Positions 29,283 through 37,268 of a stretch of 64,000 nt of DNA are shown here, in pieces. The DNA is taken from contig PAPM01000023.1 of assembly GCA_002708905.1 (NCBI GenBank), positions 186,001-250,000 of the forward strand, in the 5' to 3' direction. The notes below the pieces were generated by a model. That model was not told the origin of the DNA. It saw only the letters and a program-made list of their open reading frames with translations, and ran no database searches. A program made the translations under genes and the position numbers. Within the stretch, counting starts at the first letter, position 1, and every line of letters starts with the position of its first letter. The DNA is from Pseudomonadales bacterium. GTDB lineage: Bacteria > Pseudomonadota > Gammaproteobacteria > Pseudomonadales > Ketobacteraceae.

Positions 29283-30344
29283 TTACTGCGAGCCATTCAC
29301 ACTGGAATAGTCGTGCAATTTTTCCAGTGCCTGTACTCTTTTCAACTCAGACGTATCAAAGTTTTCAGCCCTGGCTCTGCTTACTCCCGCCTGTCGGTCT
29401 TGGAATGCCAGTGCCTCTTGGGCCAGGATATGATTGCGGGTTTGCATCCACGCATCCACCCTGGAATGCCAGTTCAGTCGTTTCTGATCCAACTGCTCCA
29501 GCCGGTCCGCGGCGGCCGCCCCCACCACGCTTTCACGAAGCTGGCGCAAACCGGCTGCATCACCCTGTTCCATCTGCCATGTTTTCCTGAGTTTAGCCAG
29601 CAATTGTATCCTGGACACCGCCACAATTTGTTCCTGAATGGCCAACGGCAACCCTGCTTCCAGTGATGCAATAGCCGCAGATTTATCAGCAGATGACATC
29701 TCATCATCTTCCATCAAAGCTAACTTCGACAACGTATAGTCATCAAAGATATCCTCTTCTTCGTAGAAAGCCCGATCCACTTCAGGGCTCAGATAACGGG
29801 AACGCATGTCCAACAGTTTCTGCTTTTGCTGCTGCAATGTTGACGCCGTCAGATCAGCTTCGTCAGAAAACCGATATGCATTCACTTTAAGGTCGTGCTG
29901 CTCCAGGGTCATGGCATCACGTAACGCCAGGTATTCCTGCAACACCAGGAGTGCCTGCTCAGCCGCTGGTAGCGGTAACTGCCAGCGAATATAAGCCCTG
30001 ATCCGGTCCGAAACCCGTTCCGGCTGCTCTTCACCCACAGCATTCAGGAAAAAGTCGAACACCCGCCTCACATCGGCATTCAAAATCAGGCTCCCCTGGT
30101 CATCGTGCTGCAATTCTCCATCCACCTGAACACCCTGCAAAGAGTGCGGCAACCTCTCCAGCCCGGTCACCAAAGGACCCCATTCTTCAGATGCAACCGC
30201 TTGCGAAGATTGCCGCTGTGTCAAAGTCATGGCTTTGGTTTCGGGATAATTCACGATTCCCCGACTCGATTGTTGTTGAGTGAAGAACAACACCCCACCA
30301 AGAAGAACACCGGATGCCACCGCTAAAAATAGTCGTTTGTGCAT
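29283..30344 (-). CDS. Lipase-specific foldase (Lif)
   Basis: A 353-residue membrane-anchored periplasmic chaperone that folds the cognate lipase before type II secretion. One N-terminal TM helix (MHKRLFLAVASGVLLGGVLFF) anchors it. The Lif signature RRVFDFFLNAVGEE (about 97-110), corresponding to the family RxxFDY(F/C)LSAxGE, is essential for activation and is intact apart from Y to F. The rest is a long helical clamp. It starts one base after the lipase stop (TAAAATG), so the two are tightly coupled. Assigned by motif plus neighbour. Confidence 0.93.
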   Translation of the reverse strand: MHKRLFLAVASGVLLGGVLFFTQQQSSRGIVNYPETKAMTLTQRQSSQAVASEEWGPLVTGLERLPHSLQGVQVDGELQHDDQGSLILNADVRRVFDFFLNAVGEEQPERVSDRIRAYIRWQLPLPAAEQALLVLQEYLALRDAMTLEQHDLKVNAYRFSDEADLTASTLQQQKQKLLDMRSRYLSPEVDRAFYEEEDIFDDYTLSKLALMEDDEMSSADKSAAIASLEAGLPLAIQEQIVAVSRIQLLAKLRKTWQMEQGDAAGLRQLRESVVGAAAADRLEQLDQKRLNWHSRVDAWMQTRNHILAQEALAFQDRQAGVSRARAENFDTSELKRVQALEKLHDYSSVNGSQ

Positions 30345-30345
30345 T

Positions 30346-31281
30346 TTACAAGCCTTGTGCTTTCAACCGATTCGCATGCTGACGAAACAAGGCTTTAGGA
30401 TTAGGGTTAAACATCCCCACCATTCCGAAAAAGTGATTGATCTGGTCCAGATGATTCATTCGATAATCGTCACGAATGACCACACCCAAGTGACTGCCAC
30501 AGCGTTCCACCAAGCCATCATTCTCAGTAGGAAATAGAGTTGCTGTCAGGGCAAACACATAGTCGGCCGGGTCAAAGTAGTTATTGAACGGTTTGGTGCC
30601 ACTCCAGGAATAGTAATAGACACCATTAACGACTGGCTCACCTTCACCACACTCTTCCACCGGTACCCCTGCAGGATAATCGGCATTAAACTCCGCTGCG
30701 CCAAGGGTTGAAAGTGAATACAGAGTTCCACGGGGATCTCTCGGTAATGTTCTATCCTGGGTTGTTTCCAACAACCGATTATAGAGAGAGGTGACCAGCT
30801 CCATGACACCATCCACCACCGGCCCAATTACTGGTGTATCCAACACAGTAATGACCATGTCCACAATTTTGGTGCCAAACGTCGGGGAGCCAATTGTGGT
30901 AACCGAAGCAACCCGATGGGGTGCAACACCTGCGGCATAACGTACGGTGGGGCCACCCTGGCTATGCCCGATCAGATTCACCTTATCTGCACCGGTTACC
31001 GCCAGGATGGTTTCCACCTCACTCAGCAACTGTTCGCCACGCATTTCATTGAGGCCAAAGGGTGATACCTGAACCACATGAACATCGGCACCATGTTTGG
31101 CCATGTCCTGGGGAATACCATACCAATAATCAACCGGACCGATTTTGCTAAAACCAAATGTGCCATGTACCAGGACGATGGGGTAACGGGTTTTCGCGTA
31201 CTCATCGGCACCCGCTGTTACCGCAAGAACAAACAGCCCTATGCACAGCAAACCATGAACCAGCAGCATTTTTGTTTTCAT
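30346..31281 (-). CDS. Secreted triacylglycerol lipase, family I
   Basis: A 311-residue secreted lipase of the Pseudomonas/Burkholderia family I type. A signal peptide ends near TAGA-DEYA (residue 25). The oxyanion segment is IVLVHGTFGF. The catalytic triad is visible: Ser107 in GHSQGG, Asp255 in TENDGLV and His264 in GSHLGV. Two cysteines (in EECGEG and VERCGS) can form the conserved disulphide. It hydrolyses long-chain triacylglycerols outside the cell and needs the foldase encoded directly downstream. The promoter overlaps a dyad shared with the gene at 32219. Confidence 0.95.
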   Translation of the reverse strand: MKTKMLLVHGLLCIGLFVLAVTAGADEYAKTRYPIVLVHGTFGFSKIGPVDYWYGIPQDMAKHGADVHVVQVSPFGLNEMRGEQLLSEVETILAVTGADKVNLIGHSQGGPTVRYAAGVAPHRVASVTTIGSPTFGTKIVDMVITVLDTPVIGPVVDGVMELVTSLYNRLLETTQDRTLPRDPRGTLYSLSTLGAAEFNADYPAGVPVEECGEGEPVVNGVYYYSWSGTKPFNNYFDPADYVFALTATLFPTENDGLVERCGSHLGVVIRDDYRMNHLDQINHFFGMVGMFNPNPKALFRQHANRLKAQGL

Positions 31282-31376
31282 AATTCTTTCCGGTGTTTCT
31301 TATTCCAATGCAAAAAAACCGGAGCACCCGCGACATCGCTGTCCTGCGAAGTTCCACCTCCGGCGGCAAGTCCATC

Positions 31377-31412
31377 ATAATAATCTGAGCTTAATCTTGA
31401 TTAAACTCGGAT
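31377..31412 (-). promoter_or_regulatory. Lipase promoter with operator dyad (copy 1)
   Basis: A 30-base imperfect dyad (31383-31412) has arms ATCTGAGCTTAATC and GATTAAACTCGGAT. It abuts a minus-strand -10 TATTAT (31377-31382). An almost identical element with variable centre occurs at 33257-33292. The pairing around the TetR gene at 31541 strongly suggests its operator. Confidence 0.65.
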
Positions 31413-31540
31413 ATTAAATGTACGCTACAGCTCGCTCCCTCCGGGCTTAAGACTTTGTATTACATACGATATCCAGAGCATTCTTCAGCTTTAGAACTTC
31501 GCCCACTGTCTTAAGCACGGGAAAAACTCAAGTTTGGACG

Positions 31541-32197
31541 ATGCGGCTCTCTAATCACGCCGAGAACAACAACATGACCACTGATAAAATCGATTTGGAA
31601 ATGAAAAAGGTGCCGCGACAAGCGCGCTCAAAAGCCACTGTTGAAGCGATCATTCAAAGCTGCAAACTATTATTGCTGGAACAGGGGTATAACCCCCTCA
31701 CCACCAATGACATTGCCCGCGTTGCGGGCGTCAGCATTGGTTCCGTGTATGAATACTTTCCCGGTAAAGAGGCTGTGGTCACCGCCATGGTGAGAGAGTT
31801 GATCGAAAGCTACTTCAAGAAGCTGAAATCTGAAATAACCTCAAAACATAACAACAATTATGAAACCGCCATGCGCCACTGGATCGGTTTGCTGTTCAAG
31901 CTGGTTCAGGAAAACAAACGGCTGTTGCAGGTGCTCCTGTTTGAAGTTCCCTACAGCCTGAGGATTGTTCCTGTCGATTCGATCAAAGCCGAACTTTTCA
32001 CTCTAGTCATGCAAGGCGCCGCGCGTTCGCAAAACCAATACAAGTTAAACGTCACACCAGAAGTTTTGTATCTTATTTCTACAACCACCGCCGGCACGCT
32101 CACCGGGCTGGTGTTTGCACCGTCACCCCATATCGAAAGCGAGAAGGTGCTCAACGAACTTTCCAACAAGATCGTCGCATGGATGAGGCAGGAGTAA
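31541..32197 (+). CDS. TetR/AcrR family regulator
   Basis: A 218-residue TetR protein (207 if the ATG at 31574 is used; neither start has a strong ribosome site). The HTH reads ATVEAIIQSCKLLLLEQGYNPL then TTNDIARVAGVSIGSVYEYFPGKEAVV. The C-terminal domain is helical with no recognised ligand motif. It is divergent from the lipase-foldase operon and convergent with the second DUF2236 gene. Both of those promoters carry the same dyad, so it probably controls lipase, DUF2236 and perhaps itself. Confidence 0.9.
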   Translation: MRLSNHAENNNMTTDKIDLEMKKVPRQARSKATVEAIIQSCKLLLLEQGYNPLTTNDIARVAGVSIGSVYEYFPGKEAVVTAMVRELIESYFKKLKSEITSKHNNNYETAMRHWIGLLFKLVQENKRLLQVLLFEVPYSLRIVPVDSIKAELFTLVMQGAARSQNQYKLNVTPEVLYLISTTTAGTLTGLVFAPSPHIESEKVLNELSNKIVAWMRQE

Positions 32198-32218
32198 GCT
32201 CTGAACCCACAATAGAAT

Positions 32219-33199
32219 TTATCTGACCAAACTGGGCCTGCCAATCATTTGCAGGTTCAGCTTTTCCAACAGGCGATCCCTTTGGGTATCGCCCTTGATA
32301 CGCAACATGGCCTCATGATACGCAGGTACGTTCGCCAGTTTCTCCGGCAGCAGCCAGTTAATCACTTTAAGTAAATGCTGGACGCGCTTGGCCTTGCGAT
32401 TATTCCTGGGTGAAGCTTGAGGCTGATCCAGGAAAATCTGAATGGGTTCGGGCAAGGATACGCACAAGAACGTCCATAGCGCGGATCTGACGGTCCACGG
32501 CAGTGTCGCCTCCAAAAAACGCCGAATGGCCAGACCCTCGTCCGTTCTGCCTAACACATCCGATTGACAAACTGCGGCAACGTAGCGCTCCACTTCCTGC
32601 CAGGTTTGCGGGTGTTTTTCCTCAGGAATACCAAAACAGAAAGCATAGCGAATGGCCTCCTGACAGAATTGATCCAGTTGCCGCTGGGTCAGCGGCTTGA
32701 TCAACGACTGATATAATTTCACCCGGCTATAAAACGCCGTCACATGCACCCAAAGCAACGCATTGACTTCATTCGCCTGGTAGTGATTACCCGCCCGATG
32801 ACGGCCGGCCGGTTGCGTTAGCTCACCCTGCACCCGACTGTGTACCCTGAACAGGGCTTTCGCCTTGTTCTGCACCATATTCAGATCACCGTAAATAAGC
32901 GACCACAAAAAAGTGTATGTAAGCTGGGCACGCTGCTTGGGGTCCGTCATGATTTTGGAGTGTTCAAACACTGCTGTGGCGATCCAAGGGTGGCAGAGTT
33001 GCATCTGCACCGATTGCACGGCACCAAGAAAGTATACCAGCGTATGGCGGTTTACTTCCCAGAACATGGAGTCCGGACCAAACAATCCAACCTTGGGGTC
33101 TTTCACAAACCCGGCGATCCCGCTTAAAAACGGGCGGATTTCCTCGTCAGAAAGGTAGGAAGGTGCACTGTTATCGATGCTGTTGGGCAGGGTCTGCAT
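32219..33199 (-). CDS. MpaB/DUF2236 family protein (second copy)
   Basis: A 326-residue bacterial DUF2236 protein, shorter and of a different subfamily from the one at 26122. The hallmark residues are present: CHPWIATAVFEHSKIMTDPKQR (HP...HS), FRVHSRVQGE (VHxxVxG) and NEVNALLWVHVTAFYSRV. No signal peptide or TM is obvious. Members are predicted haem or metal oxygenases; the substrate is unknown. It ends 22 bases from the end of the TetR gene, convergently, and its promoter carries the dyad shared with the lipase. Confidence 0.85.
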   Translation of the reverse strand: MQTLPNSIDNSAPSYLSDEEIRPFLSGIAGFVKDPKVGLFGPDSMFWEVNRHTLVYFLGAVQSVQMQLCHPWIATAVFEHSKIMTDPKQRAQLTYTFLWSLIYGDLNMVQNKAKALFRVHSRVQGELTQPAGRHRAGNHYQANEVNALLWVHVTAFYSRVKLYQSLIKPLTQRQLDQFCQEAIRYAFCFGIPEEKHPQTWQEVERYVAAVCQSDVLGRTDEGLAIRRFLEATLPWTVRSALWTFLCVSLPEPIQIFLDQPQASPRNNRKAKRVQHLLKVINWLLPEKLANVPAYHEAMLRIKGDTQRDRLLEKLNLQMIGRPSLVR

Positions 33200-33256
33200 T
33201 ATTCTCGAACCTTGTTTCTGTTACCGGTTTAAATGCGGGAGTCAGATGGAGGTGTT

Positions 33257-33292
33257 ATGTTAATCCGAGCTTTAACGCAGATAAACTCGGAT
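33257..33292 (-). promoter_or_regulatory. DUF2236 promoter with operator dyad (copy 2)
   Basis: A 30-base dyad (33263-33292) with arms ATCCGAGCTTTA and ATAAACTCGGAT. It directly abuts a minus-strand TAACAT (33257-33262), the same offset as TATTAT in copy 1. Over the 32 bases that can be aligned (33261-33292), 24 are identical to copy 1, with six of eight differences in the central ten bases. Confidence 0.65.
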
Positions 33293-33477
33293 CCGATCCA
33301 TTGCCAACCCCCTGCCCCAATAGAACCTAACTCATTGATATAGTTTATCTTATCTGTAACTTGTCGGGGCAGGACAACGTTTCTATGCAACCGCAAGCCG
33401 TTTTGGTTCAGGTTTAATCTGGTCGCTTATGCAACCAGCCTGCAGGTGAGCATGACCGGTGAGCCTGTCAGAAGCGC

Positions 33478-33634
33478 CAGCGGGACATCAACAAATCACT
33501 ACATTCAAGAAGTGAGGATCGATAAGGCTAAAACACTACTGCTATCGACCAATATAGGCATCAAAGAGATTGCCTATGAAGTCGGATACGGAAACGTCAG
33601 CTTTTTCATTCGACTCTTCAAAGGAGCATTGGTA
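33478..33634 (+). pseudogene. Remnant of a GlxA/AraC-type regulator (second HTH only)
   Basis: About 45 codons encode the second helix-turn-helix of an AraC protein: YIQEVRIDKAKTLLLSTN then IGIKEIAYEVGYGNVSFF and IRLFKG. Upstream the homology stops at about GTSTNHY, and no first HTH or sensor domain precedes it in any frame. Downstream it stops after LFKG, where LTGxTPxxYR is expected. It resembles the corresponding part of the protein at 57194-58174 (HFIQEVRIQRAKEALEMTKL). Probably a dead fragment left by deletion. Confidence 0.7.
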
Positions 33635-33738
33635 TCACGCCTTCAGCCTGGTTCCAAACTCAATCTCTTGCATTCCTCATGTCTCTTGCGGACAGAAAAT
33701 GGAATACTCCAGATAAGAGACAATCCTGTTACTACGCT

Positions 33739-36093
33739 TCACTCTGCATTTTGTTTTGGTAATGCAAAAGCGACTATCGCATCGCTGCTTCCGGATAACA
33801 TGGCTCCATGCCCGCCTGCAGCAACAACAACAAACTGACGATTGCTTTTTTCCGACCAATAGACTGCGGGGGTCGCATGTCCTCCTGCGGGCAGGGGCGC
33901 GCGCCACAGTTCTTCCCCGGTCTTAGTGTTATACGCCCGAATGACACGCTCCTGCGTTGCCGCGATAAACGTAATACCCGATGCGGTGGTTGTCGATCCG
34001 CCCAGATTGGGCACCCCCATAGGGATTGGCAAGTAACTCCGCAGCAGCAAAGGGCCACTATCTCGTGAGGTGCCAAAGGGCTTCTGCCAAATAAGCTTTC
34101 GTGTATTCAGATCTACAGCACTCACCAGACCAAACGGTGGCTCCTGACAGGGCACTGCAAAAAAGGAAAGAAAAGGCTTGGATGAAATTGCGTATGGGGT
34201 ACCGGTCTGTGGGGCGATCAGCGCCACATCCTTACCGCCACCACCGGTTTGCGAAGAAAAAGGTTTTATGCCCATTTGATCCGCGACTTCACGCTCGATA
34301 AGTTGGTTATACATCATCACGTGAGTAGAGTTGACAAACATGAGTTGGTTAATGGGATCAACGGACACGCTGCCCCAATTGATTCCTCCCAGATAGCCCG
34401 GCCAGGTAACCGTTGCCCGCTCCACGCCCACAGGCGTGAGCGAACCTTCAAACCTGGCTTGCATAAACTTCACTCGGCAATACGCCTGATCCATGGGCGT
34501 TAGTCCCCAGAGATCTTTTTCACTCGGACGGGGTCCTTCAAACGAAGGCATCCCTGTTGAAAAAGGTTGGGTTGGTGAAGTCCAATCCCCCCGTGCCGCT
34601 CCTTGGGGCACCGGGAGCTCCTTCACTTCAGCAATGGGATGGCCGTTAGTACGATCCAGGAAGAATATTTCACCGCGTTTCGTTGGTTGCAGGAGGGCTT
34701 TCGTGTGATCAGGCAGGTCGATCAATACAGGCTGGGAAGCAACATCATAATCCCATAGATCATGATGGGTGGTTTGAAAGGACCATTCCACCGCTCCGGT
34801 CTCAGCCCTTAATGCTACAACTGAGCTGGAATATTTTTCATCGTTTTCGCTCCTGTGACCACCAAAATAATCGGGTGTTGCATTGCCTGTCGGAGCGTAC
34901 ACCAGGCCAAGCTCTTCATCAGCGCTCATCACTCCCCAACTGTTTGGGGTACCACGACTGAACGATTCACCATCCGCTGGAAAACCATGATCATGGGGCC
35001 TGCCAATATCAAACGCCCAACTAAATTGCCCGCTAACTGCGTCGAACGCGCGTATCACTCCAGAAGGTTCTTCTGTTCGCTGGTTGTCCATCACCCATCC
35101 ACCAATCACCAAACGGCCTTTAACTACCGTTGGCGGTGAGGTTACGTAGTAATAGCCTTTGTCGACGACGCCCATGCCCTCCAGCAAGTTGACTTCGCCG
35201 TTCTCGCCGAAATCAGGACAGGGGTTACCACTGTCTGCATCCAAAGCGATGAGTCGCGCATCCAGTGTGGCGGTGTATATGCGACTCGAGCACATTCCCC
35301 TTGCTTCAGGAACCCGGTAATGTGCGACCCCACGACAGGTTCTGGTAAAAACCCCAGTTGCATCCAGCTGGCTATGATGACGCCAGATCTCATTCCCGGT
35401 TTCAGCATCAATGGCGATAACATCATTGTAGCCAGTGCAAATAAAGAGACGATTTCCTATCTTTAACGGGGTCGCTTCGATGGTCAATATGCCATCGAAC
35501 ATACTTTCTGGCTCATAGCCGGAAGTCCCCGCATGATAGGTCCACGCAGGCTCAAGTAGCCCGATATTCTCCAGGTTGATTTGAGTGAGTGGCGAATAGC
35601 GCGATCCTCCCAAATCATTGCCGTAATGATGCCATTCACCTTTCTGGACGCTGGCCGGCGGGCTGTAATTAATTGGGCCCGTGCGGTTATCCGGCAACTG
35701 ATCGTTATAGAAAATGAATCCGAATGTAATGATCGTAACGGAGATAATTGCCCCCCATAATATCCGGGCACCCGGATACCCCGGCGACAATCCGAGGTGC
35801 TTTCGATAAGAAGGACCCAACATCCATAATCCGAGCACCGTAAACATAGCGAGACGTGGCGCCAAAGCCCATCCGTCAAAACCGGCTTCCCAAACAGCCC
35901 ATAGCAACACAACGACGTAATGGATGCCGTAAACCCACAAGGCGAATCCGGAGCGGCGAATAGAGAAAATCACGGTCAGAGCAAGTGCTACACCAGAGAA
36001 CAAGTAAACTGTTGAGCCCCCCAGCATACAAAGTTCCAGGCCAAACCAGATTAGCGGTAAACTCGCTACGCTAAGAATGATGAGAAACAGCAT
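33739..36093 (-). CDS. Membrane-bound PQQ-dependent glucose/quinate-type dehydrogenase
   Basis: A 784-residue quinoprotein resembling E. coli Gcd (796) throughout. Five N-terminal membrane helices (about 1-125) precede a periplasmic eight-bladed propeller. Family blocks include WHHYGNDLGGSRYSPLTQIN, TCRGVAHYR, FQTTHHDLWDYDVASQPVL and the C-terminal GGHATPAVYW. It should oxidise a sugar or polyol-like substrate in the periplasm and pass electrons to ubiquinone; glucose itself is not certain. AAGGAA precedes the ATG at 36093; an in-frame TTG lies at 36111. No PQQ biosynthesis genes are in the window. Confidence 0.9.
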   Translation of the reverse strand: MLFLIILSVASLPLIWFGLELCMLGGSTVYLFSGVALALTVIFSIRRSGFALWVYGIHYVVVLLWAVWEAGFDGWALAPRLAMFTVLGLWMLGPSYRKHLGLSPGYPGARILWGAIISVTIITFGFIFYNDQLPDNRTGPINYSPPASVQKGEWHHYGNDLGGSRYSPLTQINLENIGLLEPAWTYHAGTSGYEPESMFDGILTIEATPLKIGNRLFICTGYNDVIAIDAETGNEIWRHHSQLDATGVFTRTCRGVAHYRVPEARGMCSSRIYTATLDARLIALDADSGNPCPDFGENGEVNLLEGMGVVDKGYYYVTSPPTVVKGRLVIGGWVMDNQRTEEPSGVIRAFDAVSGQFSWAFDIGRPHDHGFPADGESFSRGTPNSWGVMSADEELGLVYAPTGNATPDYFGGHRSENDEKYSSSVVALRAETGAVEWSFQTTHHDLWDYDVASQPVLIDLPDHTKALLQPTKRGEIFFLDRTNGHPIAEVKELPVPQGAARGDWTSPTQPFSTGMPSFEGPRPSEKDLWGLTPMDQAYCRVKFMQARFEGSLTPVGVERATVTWPGYLGGINWGSVSVDPINQLMFVNSTHVMMYNQLIEREVADQMGIKPFSSQTGGGGKDVALIAPQTGTPYAISSKPFLSFFAVPCQEPPFGLVSAVDLNTRKLIWQKPFGTSRDSGPLLLRSYLPIPMGVPNLGGSTTTASGITFIAATQERVIRAYNTKTGEELWRAPLPAGGHATPAVYWSEKSNRQFVVVAAGGHGAMLSGSSDAIVAFALPKQNAE

Positions 36094-36376
36094 ATTTCCT
36101 TTGCTAATCAACTTTACGCCCCCCTTACACAGCGCTTATACCACAATAAGCAACGAGCTTTTTCAAACACATATAAACCGATGCCAAGCAGCTCTAACTA
36201 ACTCACTTCCACATCAAGTGTCTTCCTGTTCAGTGCCGTTTTAAACGATAAGTGATTTAGAGAACGAGCCTGGGAATATCAAAATTGGGCATCTTGAGTT
36301 GGCCGGGGTAATATAAAGAGCCGTGTTCCAGCACAATTTATTGTACTTTGACGAATAAGAATAATCGGGAGGTTAC

Positions 36377-37237
36377 ATGAGTTTTTCCCAAGGACTTCAG
36401 GCCACGTTGGATGCGACACTGCAAACGCCGTTAATTATCTCCCGGGTATTGAGTTTCAATTTAAACGAACCGGTAGATATACAGATCCCCGGCACTCCCG
36501 CTCATTGGCTATATCAGTTCTCCTCGCCCAAACTCCAAAATTCCCAGCTTTGCTACCCGGAGCGCTGGAGCCCTGATCGATTCCAACCGATCGGAAATCT
36601 TTTTATGGTTCCTGCAGATCATAAATTGCATGCTCGATCGGATAGCGGCAAATTTGGCGCTATCATCTGCCAGCTTCCAACCGAATCCACCGACCGCTGG
36701 TTTGAGGATAGCCTGACCTGGACCGCGAATGATCTGGAAGCCGGCCTTAACATCCGCAGCCCTCATATCCAGTACCTTTTAGCTCGCCTGGAAGAAGAAA
36801 CCCGTCATCCTGGATTTGCCAGTGAAGCGTTAGCAGAACTTATTGCTGGACAGGTCATAATAGAATTAGCCAAGTACTATAAATCAACATCCCAAAAGCC
36901 CCGTAAAAACGGTTTAGAGGAATGGAGGTTGAATATAGTCGATGATCGTATTGAAGATTTTATGAACGCCCCATCACTGGTTGAACTCGCTCAACTGTGT
37001 AATGTTTCAGTGCGGTACCTGACCAGGGCATTTAGAATTTCTCGCGGCTGCTCGATTGGGGTCTACATCGCGCAAAGGCGGGTTGAGAAAGCAAAAGATC
37101 TACTGCGTAGAGGTGAAAGCGTAAAATCCACCGCATATTCATTGGGATTCCGCTCGCCAGCATCCTTTTGTTACGCTTTCCGCCGCGCGTCGGGAGAGAC
37201 ACCCGGCCAATACAGAAAGCGCATGCTCAACAGTTAA
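36377..37237 (+). CDS. AraC family regulator
   Basis: A 286-residue protein with a C-terminal AraC/XylS DNA-binding domain: first HTH SLVELAQLCNVSVRYLTRAFRIS, second SVKSTAYSLGFRSPASFCYAFRRASGETPGQYRKR. The N-terminal 170 residues are a cupin-like sensing region without close identification (LYQFSSPKLQNSQLCYPERW). GGGAGG gives a strong ribosome site for the ATG at 36377. It is divergent from the PQQ dehydrogenase with 283 bases between, so it may regulate that gene; this is inference from position. Confidence 0.88.
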   Translation: MSFSQGLQATLDATLQTPLIISRVLSFNLNEPVDIQIPGTPAHWLYQFSSPKLQNSQLCYPERWSPDRFQPIGNLFMVPADHKLHARSDSGKFGAIICQLPTESTDRWFEDSLTWTANDLEAGLNIRSPHIQYLLARLEEETRHPGFASEALAELIAGQVIIELAKYYKSTSQKPRKNGLEEWRLNIVDDRIEDFMNAPSLVELAQLCNVSVRYLTRAFRISRGCSIGVYIAQRRVEKAKDLLRRGESVKSTAYSLGFRSPASFCYAFRRASGETPGQYRKRMLNS

Positions 37238-37268
37238 AGTAAGCTCATGGACACAGCAAACCATCTTA

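Noticed and set aside
32913-33158. Plus-strand frames inside the second DUF2236 gene
   Set aside because: Shadow of the minus-strand gene, whose family motifs are unambiguous.
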